The notes beneath the pieces are model-generated. The model was not told the DNA's origin. It ran no database searches and worked only from the letters and a program-made list of their open reading frames with translations. Position numbers and translations under genes: made by a program. Below, piece after piece: positions 33,098 through 45,261 of a stretch of DNA of 64,000 bases (positions are counted from its first letter, which is position 1; each line of letters begins with the position of its first letter). Source of the DNA: Liolophura sinensis (lineage: Eukaryota > Mollusca > Polyplacophora > Chitonida > Chitonidae); assembly GCF_032854445.1 (NCBI RefSeq), contig NC_088306.1, positions 3,036,373 through 3,100,372 of the forward strand. Reading direction: 5' to 3'.

Positions 33098-33178
33098 CAG
33101 TGAAGGGGATAGTGCAATTACTGGTTGACCTGTATGAGTATAATGGCCATGAGCGGCTTACTTGCCTTCGGTAAAATG
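33098..33178 (+). mobile_element. SINE-B fragment
   Basis: Contains gtgaaggggatagtgcaat, ctggttgacctgtatgagta and cttacttgccttcggtaa, the centre of the element seen complete at 37285-37612. Confidence 0.75.
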
Positions 33179-33495
33179 CGATCTACATATTATCTTGGTT
33201 GCATGGGAATTAGTAACCACACCTGGTAATACACCTTTCCTTTTGTGAATATTTCTTTCATCACAAAAGTACAAACAAGTTGATATTGAATAACGCGACA
33301 TTTGTGATAAATTTGATCAGTAAGTGTAAATACTAGTGTATGTCGAAAAAAAGACTCTACGTGGATACTGGTCAAAACCTATGCCAACCATATGCAGACG
33401 CAGATGGTACACCCATCTTGGTTATCACCCTCCAATATTACGCCCTTGATGTTTTGACCCACATCTGTGCCAGATATATCATTAGGATTGATTAA

Positions 33496-33711
33496 AAATG
33501 GTACTTGTTGCTGCCTTGCTTGGCGCTCAGCATTGAAGAGTTAGAGCAAGGAAACAAGACTGGTAGGCCCGGTGTCAGTGTAATGTGACTGGGTGGGGTA
33601 TAATGTCTGAAGTCTTCAGCACGATACTTTAATTGAGGCAGCACTTTGGCAGAATGGACTCGCTCTGCCATAAGAAGACACAGTATATACACGCACACCT
33701 AATGACACCAT
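33496..33711 (+). mobile_element. SINE-C copy
   Basis: Runs from aaaatggtacttgttgctgc through aggcccggtgtcagtgta to agacacagtatatacacg and taatgacacc. It is the reference copy used here to explain the 58-bp satellite at 14197. Confidence 0.75.
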
Positions 33712-34271
33712 TTAGATCACTGCATTTATGTTAAATTGTGAATGTCAACAAAAATCTGGCTTGGACTTTTGAGGCCATGAGGCACTTTGGCATTGACTTC
33801 GATGTCCCTGAGACAACACTTTGACTGTCTCTGTGAGATTGTCATCATCAATGAATCTTCTTTGTTAAAGAGCACATACTGAATTACATTATGAAACTGA
33901 TTATGAAACTGAAAAGAGACATGCTCATTTGCTAACTGGAATCAAATACTTGTACTCTTTTACAGTCATACACAGAGTATATTCTGAAATTATGAAATAG
34001 CAGAATATATAACATTCAGAAGAGGAGACAAAGATGGCAGCTATGTATACATACAGCTTGATGAAAAACAAGACGCCCTGTAAGTGCATTATTAACCTGT
34101 AGGTCTGGGATACTGTCCTAAAATGCTCACTACATTTTCCACGTGTCAACTGTTTTAGTCTACTCACTTGTAACTAAATTCCAAAGTAAGAGTACAAGTT
34201 GACTCGCTAAATTTAAACTTACTGGCTCTAAAATGAAAAGGTTCAGTGCAAGCCAGCATTTAGAGACTTAC

Positions 34272-34395
34272 CCAAACAACGGTAGCAGATTTCTCAGGCA
34301 CAATGAACATGTAGGCCTATTGCAAATTGTTAAATTTCGTGGAAATACCCTCAAGGTCGGTGATGTCATGACGTATTTGTCGAACACATCACGCG
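34272..34395 (-). other. Putative non-coding first exon of the PARP14-like gene
   Basis: The minus strand has a consensus donor, tttgg|GTAAGTCTC, at 34271-34270. Its partner would be the strong acceptor at 31691-31690 in front of the exon with the ATG. The 5' end (about 34395) is a guess placed just downstream of the ISRE-like motif. Transcript evidence would be needed to confirm it. Confidence 0.5.
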
Positions 34396-34403
34396 ACAGC
34401 CGC

Positions 34404-34423
34404 TTTTACTTTCACTTTCGTCT
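34404..34423 (-). promoter_or_regulatory. ISRE/IRF-element-like motif
   Basis: The minus strand reads agacgaaagtgaaagtaaaa, containing GAAAGTGAAAGT, an exact GAAANNGAAANN core followed by a third A-rich step. IRF proteins bind this core in animals. It lies about 130 bp upstream of the putative first-exon donor. A CRE-like tgacgt half-site sits within 60 bp. The element's function is inferred. Confidence 0.5.
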
Positions 34424-34429
34424 TGGAGA

Positions 34430-37284
34430 CTTTTTCGCATTTACACGTCTTTGCGCAAACTCACAGATTTATCCCACACAGCTATCGTAACGTAATTACC
34501 TTGATGGAATCAAAGAAACGTCTTAAGGCACCCACGAATACCGATAAACAAGTAAAACCTTGCATTAAAACCGATGCCCACACTGACTGGAGTTTCCACG
34601 GGGCTTCCCAAGTCTGCAAAGGTTTCTTACCTCCGCGACAGAAGAACTCTTCTTCATTACAAACTGCTCATCTAAAAATGTGATCTTCCTTCGTTTTAGG
34701 TATTTAAAAGCCAACGTATGATTTGATCTTGAACTCATGAAAAAAATACGAGCGTCAATTTGAACTTGGTGATGACGGGGTGGGGTGGAGGACTGAAGTT
34801 TTATTCTGGGGCGTGGATGAAGGCTCGACTAGCCTACATAGATACAGAACCCCATTACAACTTCCGTTTTTGGGGAGGACGAATGTAATTCCGTGTTTTT
34901 TTTTTTAGGGTGTATAGTCTTTTTTGTTGCCAGTCTGCCGTTTTTGGTGTACATGTGCATGTTTGGAATCAAAGCAATGAAAATTGTCTAAAGTTTGGGC
35001 AGGTATGAGTTTAAATGATGAAGTTTGAAATTTCTGGGACGAGAGGACTAAAGGAGACAGGTGGTGATGAGGCTGCGAGTGACGTCCCCTTGCGTTGCTA
35101 TGCACCCCTCCCAGCTGCCAGCGTAGAAAAGTCCATCTTTTGACGGTCAACCTATGTCAAGATTTTATGGCTTCTTTCTCACAAGCTGGGCCAGGTATGC
35201 ACCAAACCTTATTGGCCAGGGAATGTTTGGGACAGCACTAAGCGTTAATATTGTTGCTTATGGAAAACCAATGAGGGTCTGTGGACACATGTATCTTCGA
35301 CCACGGTCCATCACCTGGCCCCTAAGCGAGTTGGATGAAATAAAAGTGTTTCATGAAAGAAATTTTAGAGCGAAAATCCGATCTAAGTAGGCCTACATGT
35401 ATGACTGATATTTACTGATAGGGCTATGCAGAGGCCGCTCGTCACCATTAGATCGCCTGTGAACTAGAACTTACACAATATTACGAAGGCCACAGGCGGT
35501 TTCTTGCTAGAAAATTTTAGTTTTCAAAATGCATGGCGACTCGGGTGTTTGCTGTGCATTGATATATTGTCCCGTTTTCCATGCTAATCTATACATTGCA
35601 TCAAACAGATCAGAAGTACACGTAGGCCTATACACATGTACACCAATCATTCTTTATCTGCATCGGACTAAATAGGCAACACGCTGTGACTGTACAATTT
35701 AGATAACGCCGCAGATAGGCCTATAGATTATCTCTGGTTTTCGCAAATAACGTCAAGTAAGAAAAAAATACGTGTTCTAATTTACAAACAAAAAATGTTA
35801 ATTTTTCTGTTCATGTACGGCCTTTCCTGGTTGAGCTGTAAAAGTTGTATTGCAAGGGGACCTGGCTTTTCATCTTAGACTATTTTTACGGCTCCGTATT
35901 TTTACAGTGCGTACAGTGAGAATAAAAACCGCACCCCCCCCCCCCCCCCCCCCCCCCCACACACACACAGAGGACACCAGCTGTCTCGCATCCAAAGCTT
36001 CCGAGGCTTAGGCGGGTCCCTGGGATAGTTCACTGATGGCCGTTCCACTTTCAAATTGCTTCCGACCCGCCTGCTTTACAATGGAGATAGTCTTGGGCTA
36101 AGGATTTAAATACAGATTTTCGGTTACAGTCCCTGTATGACTTCTGTGGGTAATACATCACCATTTAACGTGATTTTCAAAGTTGCATACCGATTATATG
36201 AATTGTAATTGGTATGTTTAAAAGCAAAAATCGATTTGCTCTAGTTACATATAGCCTGGACCTATGTCAAGGCATGGATATAATCCTGCTGGTATATGCC
36301 TACATATGGATATATGTGGAGTGCTGTGAGAAAGCTTCTGCAGTCCAGCTACTGAAGACTTTCTCACATGTTCTGTGTAACAAATTTAAGAAAAAGTCCA
36401 ATAAACACAAAAATTACAGTGTACACGTTTCGTAATTATCACTGTCGCAAGCGCGTGGTCATTTACAGGTTCATTGATTGTCAAGTTTAATTATTACGCC
36501 GTTCTAGGTCATTGATGGAGATGCACTACCTGCACGGGAAAAATATTTTGTTTTTAACTACATCTGCAGGAATAATAGATTTTAAAAATAGCCGTAATTA
36601 CATACGAGCCATGATTTCTCACCGTAGACTGTTATTGTGATATTTTGTCTAATTGCAATGAAGATTATAAAGCGTGGTCAGTACTCGATTGAAGATTCGT
36701 TAAAGGGGCATAACTCCAATCAGGCATCTTCTCACATGCTATCACCACACCTGTGTTGTCATGTTTAGACTTGTGGGTTGTACTGCGCCACCGCGGACTA
36801 GCATGTTATCGGTACCACGCAAATGTCACTGGCTGCCAGGAATATATGAGAAAGTTTTCGTCTGACTAATGCGATAAATAATCAACTTTTGGGGATTCAT
36901 AATCATGAATAGGTATATACATGTAAATTAAGGACCATGCCCTTATGTTATATGTGGCCTTGACAGAAGCTCATTCAGGTATAGTTATGATGAGACTGGG
37001 ATTAAGAAGTAAATCTGTCTTAACTTAAAATATAATATGAAGGCTTGCAGCACAGAGATAAAACCAAAGCAGTGGTCACAGTATGATAGTTGACAGATGG
37101 TCACATGTAATCGGTGAAACTCGGCATGTTGTCAGCTTTCCCCGTTTAGGGTTTATTCTAACTGTTCATGTAAATGCTTAAATAATAGCACTGTGGCTTA
37201 AGCAGAATTAGGTGAGCAAAAAAAAAAAAAAAATGCATTCACATTAATTGCAATTTAGCAGAAGTCACGGCCTAGAATTATTCA
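34430..37284. other. Intergenic, nothing convincing
   Basis: Contains a 25-base C run with CA repeat (35934-35970) and a short dispersed-repeat piece near 35145-35185 similar to 16845-16885. Open frames here are short and unconvincing. No recognised gene. Confidence 0.5.
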
Positions 37285-37612
37285 ACGGGACCGGTAGATC
37301 CAGGATCAATCCTTGATCGAGTCAACACCTAAGACTTAAAAGAGGAAGTTGTAACTTCCTCGCTTGGCGTTTCAGCATGAAGGGGATAGTGCAACGACTG
37401 GTTGACCCGTATCAGTATAATGGCTCGGGCGGGGCAGCTTACTTGTCTTCGGTAAGTCGGTCTCAGTTGAAGCAGCACTAAATAAAAGAGCGGTGGAAAT
37501 CCGTTCTGCAACAAGGAGGCACATGCATGCACCCTAATGATTCCTTCGTCGTCATATGACTGAAAAATTGTGAGTACGACGTTAAACCCCCAAGCACTCA
37601 CTCACTCACTAG
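37285..37612 (+). mobile_element. SINE-B copy, near full length
   Basis: Contains the B-box-like ggatcaatccttg, aaaagaggaagttgtaact, tggttgacccgtatcagtat, cttacttgtcttcggtaagt and a 3' end acgacgttaaacccc with a cact tail. Confidence 0.8.
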
Positions 37613-37789
37613 AATTATTCAAAACGCGGTGTTATCATCACATTTAACATACTACAACGTTAAAACAATACAAAAGCCTCGGGGATGCTTCGTCCACCAG
37701 CAGAATCCCGATTTATGGAGGAATACATTGTCATAAAAAAATCTGCAGCGGAGAGAGTACAACCAGCGCAACAACGACTGAGTGATAGC

Positions 37790-37990
37790 TGGTCATTCTT
37801 ATGGCTTCCCAGCTCATGCTGGCTTCCTCCCCCGACCATACGTGAGAAGGTCACGCGGCAACCTACAGATTTCCGCCGGGCTCTGGCCGGTTTCCTCCCA
37901 CCATAATGTTGGCCGCCGTGGTATAAGTGAAATATTCTTGAGTACGGCGTAAAACACAAAATCAAATCAATTAAATAAAACAAATCATTG
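37790..37990 (+). mobile_element. SINE-A copy, 5' truncated
   Basis: From cccagctcatgctggcttcc to tattcttgagtacggcgt and a short A-rich tail (aaatcaatta). Confidence 0.85.
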
Positions 37991-38293
37991 TGACCTCTGG
38001 TCACTTTATCTCAACCAGAATACAATTTTTACCAGGAGACACATGGTCCTTCTCGTTTTCTGATGGTTATATTAAATTGCTTTAAATCGAACATGTTACA
38101 CCGGCCACAGGAAGTGCGGGATCAATTTTGTAGATATCCTCTACTGCTATCACTGTTCATAGGTATACTGGCGTTAAACTCTATTAAAGTAAAATAATTT
38201 TATCTACCAATTTTCTATGCTGTTCTCTTTGCGAAAGATGAAGCCTAACTATAGATATAACTGTAGTTTACATTTGTTATTTTCGTCTGTACA

Positions 38294-38493
38294 NNNNNNN
38301 NNNNNNNNNNNNNNNNNNNNNNNNNNNNNNNNNNNNNNNNNNNNNNNNNNNNNNNNNNNNNNNNNNNNNNNNNNNNNNNNNNNNNNNNNNNNNNNNNNNN
38401 NNNNNNNNNNNNNNNNNNNNNNNNNNNNNNNNNNNNNNNNNNNNNNNNNNNNNNNNNNNNNNNNNNNNNNNNNNNNNNNNNNNNNNNNNNNNN
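38294..38493. other. Assembly gap (200 N)
   Basis: Exactly 200 unknown bases, probably a fixed-size placeholder. The right flank is an AAAT/AAGT repeat like a SINE tail, so a repeat may have caused the break. Open frames crossing it are meaningless. Confidence 0.99.
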
Positions 38494-40267
38494 AATAAGT
38501 AAATAAGTAAATAAATAAATAAATAAATAAAATGAGGCAGGCCTTCATGATATACTGGAAGATATGACAAAACCATAGAATGAAGTCACTATACACTAAA
38601 CCAGAATGAGTCCAAAAGATTAAGCTGCCCAAATCCAAAATAAATGTGAAGTTTGACAATGCTAATATTTTAATGATTTCCAAGTGAAGTGAAAATAATG
38701 TTTATTAAGAATATGATTAATCAAACAAATATTTACACGGTTTCCTAAGAAACCACGACCGTGGTTGGTTTTAACTTTGCATAAAACGAAAATAATCACC
38801 AAGTGAGTCATTTGCCCGTGTAACTGTACCAGTGTCTAACAAGATGCGTTATTACGGGTTAGAAACGATGACATTTTGCATCCCCAGTGAGAAAACAGAA
38901 CAAATGTCCACACCGATTAAATTGCTTGTGTGGAGTTGTTCTGATCGAGAGTCCAGATTTGCTGTCTTATAATAGGTGTAGTGTCAGGTTATCCGAAAAA
39001 CTCTGAGTAAACATGAAATGAAGCGAGGCGAGTCGACGCTCCTTGGCTAACGCCACTGTCGCTGTGCGCGGCGGATTATATCTTCAGTGTATCTCAAAGC
39101 AGGCTACTTGACGTCTTTTGTCCGGCGGGAGACAGGAGGTCACTGACGGCTGATCTCCCTGCCCCCACAAGGCCCTCCTCTTACCCACAGCTACTTCGCA
39201 TTGATTTAGTCATGATGCTGTCTCGAGCTATAGACACGTTTACCTTGTGGAAAAATGGATCACAGGTTCTTGTATTGACGAAAACATAATGTGAAGCCTA
39301 AATGCAACTGGCTACCTCTCTGTATATTTACTTTGTCTATTCTAAACCGCTGTCTGAAGTCAGCTAGACATCCTGCCAGTTAATGTACACAGTGTTGCAA
39401 TGAAAAGGATACTTTGCAAATGTTTAAGAATGCTTTTTTTATCTCCTACAAAAGCGTTTGACTTCCATTCTTTAACAGAAGGTCCAAGCAGACGAATACG
39501 GCATAGAATTTCCGATGATGTCACGTCAAAGAGAGACTGTCAGTATATATGTCTGTTATAAAAACTATTATACATCTAAATAGAGTATGCCTCACAAACG
39601 GGGCGTCTGGGGTTCAATCCCGCGTCTGGACTATTGCAGTCTGACACTGACTAATGCTCATGCTACTAACACTGCCTGTGGTGTAACCTTAGGACTAGGG
39701 CCAAGTCTACAAAGCCACTTTTGATTTAAATGCTTTATTTTAGCAGTTGGATATAAAATTGCGAACACTTAACAAATACACTATTATATGTGACGACAAA
39801 TCTATGAATATAAGAAGGGCAATACTCTACGCTTTCTATCCACGTTTAAAATTTTGCCTAGTATAAATGGCCCATCAAGTTTGCTGTGACTAGCAGTGTT
39901 TATGGAGTCTAACATCATAATTTAGAAATCTCCTTTTTTTCCTTACACTAATATGGACGTCCAACATATTGACATGTAGAGTATGTGGTTTTAAGCGTCA
40001 CTTTGGTAGCGAGTAGGATTTTACAGATACCTGAATACAGGGTAAGATAGACAAAATTAAAGAAGTAGGTTATAGGCTATATTTGTCTATTAAAAACTTC
40101 TTGGTCTTCGTCAATTTCGACTGGTTCTTTGGAATAGGAATATGTGTGAGCTCAGGTCATGAAGCAGGCAGCCAGTCAGAATTCCTGTTGTATTCTTGTG
40201 TGATAGGGGACCACATAACGCGAAACACGATGAAGTTGTACAAGACAAGAGTCAACTCCATTCAGGG
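38494..40267. other. Intergenic with one tRNA-like SINE head
   Basis: At about 39590-39660 the plus strand has ggcgtctggggttcaatccc, a B-box-like word in a tRNA-derived context. The rest shows no gene. Confidence 0.45.
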
Positions 40268-40432
40268 GGCCTCCGTGGCTCAGGTAGTTAGCTAGCGCAG
40301 CGTAATGACCCAGGGGCCTCTTACCAATGCGGTCACTGTGAGTTCAAATCCAGCTCACGCTGGCTTCCTCTCCGGCCGTACATGGGAATGTCTGCCAGCA
40401 AACTGCGGAGGGTCGTGGGTTATGACAACATA
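40268..40432 (+). mobile_element. SINE-A copy lacking its 3' end
   Basis: Starts with the tRNA-like head (gggcctccgtggctcaggta). It breaks off after gcggagggtcgtgggtt and runs straight into a SINE-C in the opposite orientation. Confidence 0.85.
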
Positions 40433-40640
40433 ACACCATATGACAACGAGGAGTCATTTGGTGTGTGTACATACACTGTGTCTTCTTGTGGCTTCCGCCA
40501 CTGAAGTATCAAGCCGAAGACATCAGGCATGACACCCTACCAGCCACATTATACTGATACCTAACCAACCAGTTCTGTTTCCTTGCTCTAACCTCTCAGA
40601 GCTAAGCGCCAGTCGAGGCAGCAACATGTATCATTTTTGT
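40433..40640 (-). mobile_element. SINE-C copy
   Basis: Reverse of the 33496 copy: ggtgtgtgtacatacact, agacatcaggcatgacaccc, tttccttgctctaacctc and ggcagcaacatgtatcattt. A possible SINE-V-like piece follows at 40650-40740. Confidence 0.75.
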
Positions 40641-40759
40641 TAGATATGTCCCGACCCGGATTTCCTCCCAGGTGTCGCGACGTCGAAAAGGACGCTTTTA
40701 CCGTAGCGGTTTATCACCTGTGATGTTTTCCTTGTCTTATAAGAGAAAAATTCACCACA

Positions 40760-42955
40760 ATAGAATTTAAGACACTCATTGCGGTAGAATTCCATTTGTA
40801 AGTCCCAAGCAAACAAAGAAACATATCACAAATTGCCTGAGTTAACTCATCTCGCGCTAAGACCGCAAAACTTCATTTCCATTCGGGGCAACTTGGCTCA
40901 GCCTTCTGTCGGTCATATCTACAGCCTCGATCAGTGTGGCTGCCATTTTGTTGAACTCCTTTATGTCCTTAAGGACAATTGTGTAGAATGTAACTTCTTT
41001 TTCATCAAAATAGCCACAAATCCAGTATGTACATGAGATTCACAGTTTCAAACTTTGCTATAGAGGGTTATTAAGTAAATGAAACAAGATGGCCATAAAA
41101 AATTTCGGCATGTCTGAGACAATGGATGAGGTGGATCCTATAAACAGGACAAAATCATTTATCGCCGTATAGTACATAAAATGAGGAACATTTCCAGCAA
41201 AAACAGGTCGGGTTCCAAGATGCGTAAAAACAAAATATGCTGAAATAGGGACGTGTTACAGAAAAGAACAAAACAGTATATCCCTTTGGACAGGATTCCT
41301 AGATTAGGAAATTTATATTCATCCGTTAATTGCATCGTTGATTTGCGGTTTCAAAAAGAAAATAAAACACTCTGGACAAAGATGTGCAAAATATGATCTT
41401 AATGCAGAATAAATTAAAAACAAACAAACAAACAAACAAAAAAAAAAAACACCCGCCTTGACTGGGATCGAACTCTGTGCCACAGTCATAGAATGACGTC
41501 AGCGTCATTCGTGACCCGTGCCACTGGCTATGAGTCCACCAGCTTTGATCACTTCTCTTAACTATAATATAGCCGGAAAAAGCGTCCAAACAACGCCACA
41601 TAAATCAGGACCAAACACAAAAATGGAATTATCTAATTCGAGCAGAAAGTCATTTTCGTCCGGGTTCCACCAAATTGTGATCAGACCGGTGGGAAGTTTA
41701 TGTCTTTCTCGTTCACGGTTAATGCGGATTGGTTTGATTTATACGGGTGCTGGTGGCGAGGTACAGACCCCTCCAGGATGCCATTCTAATGGTCCGCACC
41801 AGAAAAGCCAGCGGCGAGCAGAAAAGATGATGGTTGTTTATTAGGCATTTTTTGTCTCATCAACATATATCATACACGTAATGAAATAATTTGACGCGGC
41901 CTGTATCGTTGGTCGCCGTATGCAGTCGTGAGAAAGCGCTGAGTGCACAGCACACTTTGCCATTGATAAGCCTTGAACACCAGCAGCGGTGGTCGATCGA
42001 CTACACGATTTATGGCCGCATCAACCGCGCAGCTTCCGCCCGCCACATGAATACGTCTCTGTGCGACGCACGCTTCAATGGCTGGCCGATAAAAACAGTG
42101 AATCCAAATCGCCTTTGGTTTCTTTATCGCTGAAAACAGCCAGTACACACGTTGTCTATAATATGATATATATGAAACGAGAGCGAATAATAAGCTATGA
42201 CGTGTTCACAGTTCTTTGTTCACTGAGTGCAGATAAAAGTATACTTTGATCCTGCATTCAATGTTATATTAGTAATTAAGGTTGTACTCTCTAAAACAAC
42301 TTCGATTATAACAGTTAAAGGCCATTTAAAATAAAACACGAACAGATATAATTCGGATAAACAGAGAGCGTCACTGGCGAAGGAAATGGAACCACAATCC
42401 TAAATTAGATTCGAACTTTCCGCCTTCGTTGAAACCCTAATATTTTACGTAACCATCGGTGACCTCACGCCACATGCTCAATGGCTTGACATTTGAGGCA
42501 CACGATTTCATTGGTGCGTTCTTGATCTCACAGAAATCTTATCCAATGAAAATGAACGGTCCTTTCATTTTTTTTTTTCATTATGATGTAAAACACAAAC
42601 CAGTCAAAAGAAAACGCGCGAAGGCCTCGAGAGGTCTTACACTCGTTAAGTGAAGGGTCAATTGGACAGACCGATAAACCAACAGACAGACAGACTCATT
42701 TTCATGTAGTACAGATTGTCGCAGCTATGGATGCATAATTAGAATAAGGGCGGAGTATCTGGCGAGAACCGCCGCCCTATGGCACGTTCCAGACAAACTT
42801 TGCCTCATCTGACGTACAAATATGCATGCCGTACAAGTTGGAAGACAAGTTGTCTAACGGAAATCAGGCTGTGCGAGTTGACACTCGAGCATCATCGACT
42901 GCTTGTTGTCAACACGAGCAGAACTATGTGGTGTAACCTATGCTGGTAGCTTTCG
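40760..42955. other. Intergenic, no gene recognised
   Basis: Open frames up to 108 codons occur (e.g. 41518-41844) but have no recognisable domain. A possible tRNA-like B box on the minus strand near 41460 (gttcgatccc) suggests an old SINE. Confidence 0.45.
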
Positions 42956-42962
42956 TTTTCCT

Positions 42963-43226
42963 AAGGACTCCGTGGCCAAGTGGTTAGCGTGCCAACACGA
43001 TGCAATGACCTGGGTGCCTCTCACCAATGCCGTCGCTGCGAGTACAAGTCAGGCTCATGATGGTTTCCTTTCCAGACGTACGTGGAAAGGTCTGTCAGCA
43101 ACTTGTGGGAGGTCGTGGGTTTCTCCCAGGCTCTGTCCTCTTTTCCATATAAAACTGGGCCGCCGTGATATAGGTGAAATATTCTTAAGTGTGGGGTAAA
43201 ATACCAATCCAAAAAAAAAAAAAAAT
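42963..43226 (+). mobile_element. SINE-A copy, full length, diverged
   Basis: From aggactccgtggccaagtgg through a tRNA-like head to tattcttaagtgtggggt and an A tail. Confidence 0.9.
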
Positions 43227-43365
43227 TCTATTTCCGTTTCATACTATTTTACATTGCCTATTTAAACCTTCTCTGCTGCAACAGGTAGAGTCATTCTGAC
43301 TTTCAGTCAATCTGTCTGTGGATCAGGCGGTTAATTTATTTCACATCACGTCTTTCGAATTCTGG

Positions 43366-43627
43366 GGCCTCCGTGGCTCAGTCGGTTAGCGCGCTAGCGC
43401 AGCGTAATGACCCAGGAGCCTCTCACCAATGCGATCGCTGTGAGTTCAAGTCCAGCTCATGCTGGCTTCCTCTCCGGCCGTAAGTGGGAAGGTCTTCCAG
43501 CAACCTGCGGATGGTCGTGGGTTTCCCCTGGGCTGTGCCCGGTTTCTACCCACCATAATGCTGGCCGCTGTCGTATAAGTGAAATATTCTTGAGTACGGC
43601 GTAAAACACCAATCAAAAAAAAAAAAA
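43366..43627 (+). mobile_element. SINE-A copy, full length, young
   Basis: Only about four substitutions separate it from the copy at 50699-50968. Near-identical flanks tctttcgaattct and tctttcaaattct form a target-site duplication. It starts ggggcctccgtggctcagtc and ends with an A tail. Confidence 0.95.
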
Positions 43628-45054
43628 TCTTTCAAATTCTCTAAGACCCTTTTAAAACTTGACAAAGTATCATCACAGAATAATACACATGTAGTATACG
43701 GATAATGGCATCTGACTTATTTGTTTGCTAGTTCGTTTCGATGTCTATTCTCAACTCGTTGTCGAGCATGTGACAAGTTAAGAATTTGGTTGTACCTTCA
43801 CTTGCTTTACAACGATATTGGAAATGTTGCAAACAAATAAATCAGACGTTGTTGTTCTAAATCTGTGATGTTATATTTTAATAAGGGTCATTCACTTAAC
43901 GAAGGGTCTGAATGCACGACGACATCAAGTTTTTGTGGAATGTCGTAATTATTGTAAATGTGCGTCTGTTGATTAATATAAAATCAAGACACAAAGCATG
44001 CAATGGAAATCAAACGGTACCAAAAGCTTTACTTCTCCTATATTTTACATCTATTTCCAATAAGACAGAAAAGCTCCAAGATTTCATCATTATATGCATA
44101 TATCAACAAATTGGAAAAAGAGAACAGACATCAGTAAGGGGGCGATCATCAAAGCGTGGGAACTGTTGATGAACAAGTGTTGAACAAACCCAGAATTCCT
44201 GGTCATTTTATTCTAATCTCATTACGATTGACAGAAATCGTAGTAGAAAGAAGTAGAATTGTTTCCAATTAAGAAAATGTGACATTGTAAGATTGCCTCA
44301 TGATGGTAAACCGATTCCTCACTTAACCATCAAGAAAGGCTGTAAATCTAAAGGCTATAACTTCGACGATTTCGAATATAGATTTAATTAACTAAATACC
44401 AAACATTGTGAGAAATAATTATATTGTAGTGTAACTTCATACTGCTTCTGTTTTTCAACTAGTTTTGCACCAAGAGCCGTTGACACAAATCTTACATGTA
44501 TCTTCAACACCGCTCAAAATGGCAGTGAATGTTCGTAAACTACGCTAATACCCAGAAAACACTCATTTAAAAATCAAATAACCAGAAATTTCGTCACAAT
44601 CAATATAGCTGAAAAAAAAAAAACAAATTCTGTTATCAAATAAAGCAAAATGACAAAGCCCAAGCAAGGTTATGCTGGATTTTTATGTTGATCACACACT
44701 GGAAATGTTCCACTATTCACACACTGGAAATATTTTCCATTTCTCACACAATGGAAATATTCCAAAGGTTTAACGAAGCCAAATGCGTATACATATACTT
44801 CACAGCGGAGAGAGCTGAGCTGCGCTAATACAGTGAAAGGTTTGTCATGACGCAGGGGTTTCTATGAGAGTTTAGTCTAAGGCTTAAGGATTTGTAACAT
44901 AAATACACTCTGACAGAGTATTCTATACATTATATGTACACAATTGGCTGGGAGGTTGTCAATACGCAGACATGTAAGACCACACGAAATTAACAGACAC
45001 AGCATTGTTCCAGTATAAATATGTGCTGTGATGCATAGTTTCGCTTTTCTTTTC
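43628..45054. other. Intergenic, no gene recognised
   Basis: AT-rich. A small direct repeat at 44690-44770 (cacacactggaaat words) is the only structure noted. Confidence 0.45.
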
Positions 45055-45261
45055 TCATCGTATTTTTGCAGGCCATTTTTTTGCCATGAATGTCTCATAA
45101 ATGCAACGATAAATACAGTCCATTGACTTAAGAAGAGGGTTCTTCTTAAACACTTTTCCCTTGAGTCCAGAAGTCCATTTGTCCGGAATTGCTGCCACGT
45201 AATATGTTTGTTTCAGAATATTGCTATATCCATTGGCAAATCCCAGGTGCCAGTTCGCCAT
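45055..45261 (-). CDS. Possible small ORF, 68 codons
   Basis: The ATG is in a good context (ttcaacATGG) and the frame reads MANWHLGFANGYSNILKQ and then YYVAAIPDKWTSGLKGKVF to a TGA stop. No family is recognised. It could be a short gene, a piece of 3' UTR of the Wnt transcript or chance. Confidence 0.2.
   Translation of the reverse strand: MANWHLGFANGYSNILKQTYYVAAIPDKWTSGLKGKVFKKNPLLKSMDCIYRCIYETFMAKKWPAKIR

Noticed and set aside
38217-38683. Open frames across the N gap
   Set aside because: They consist of unknown residues.
41518-42249. Overlapping frames of 70-108 codons on both strands
   Set aside because: No recognised domain, no splice support and overlapping alternatives. Chance frames in less AT-rich sequence are likely.
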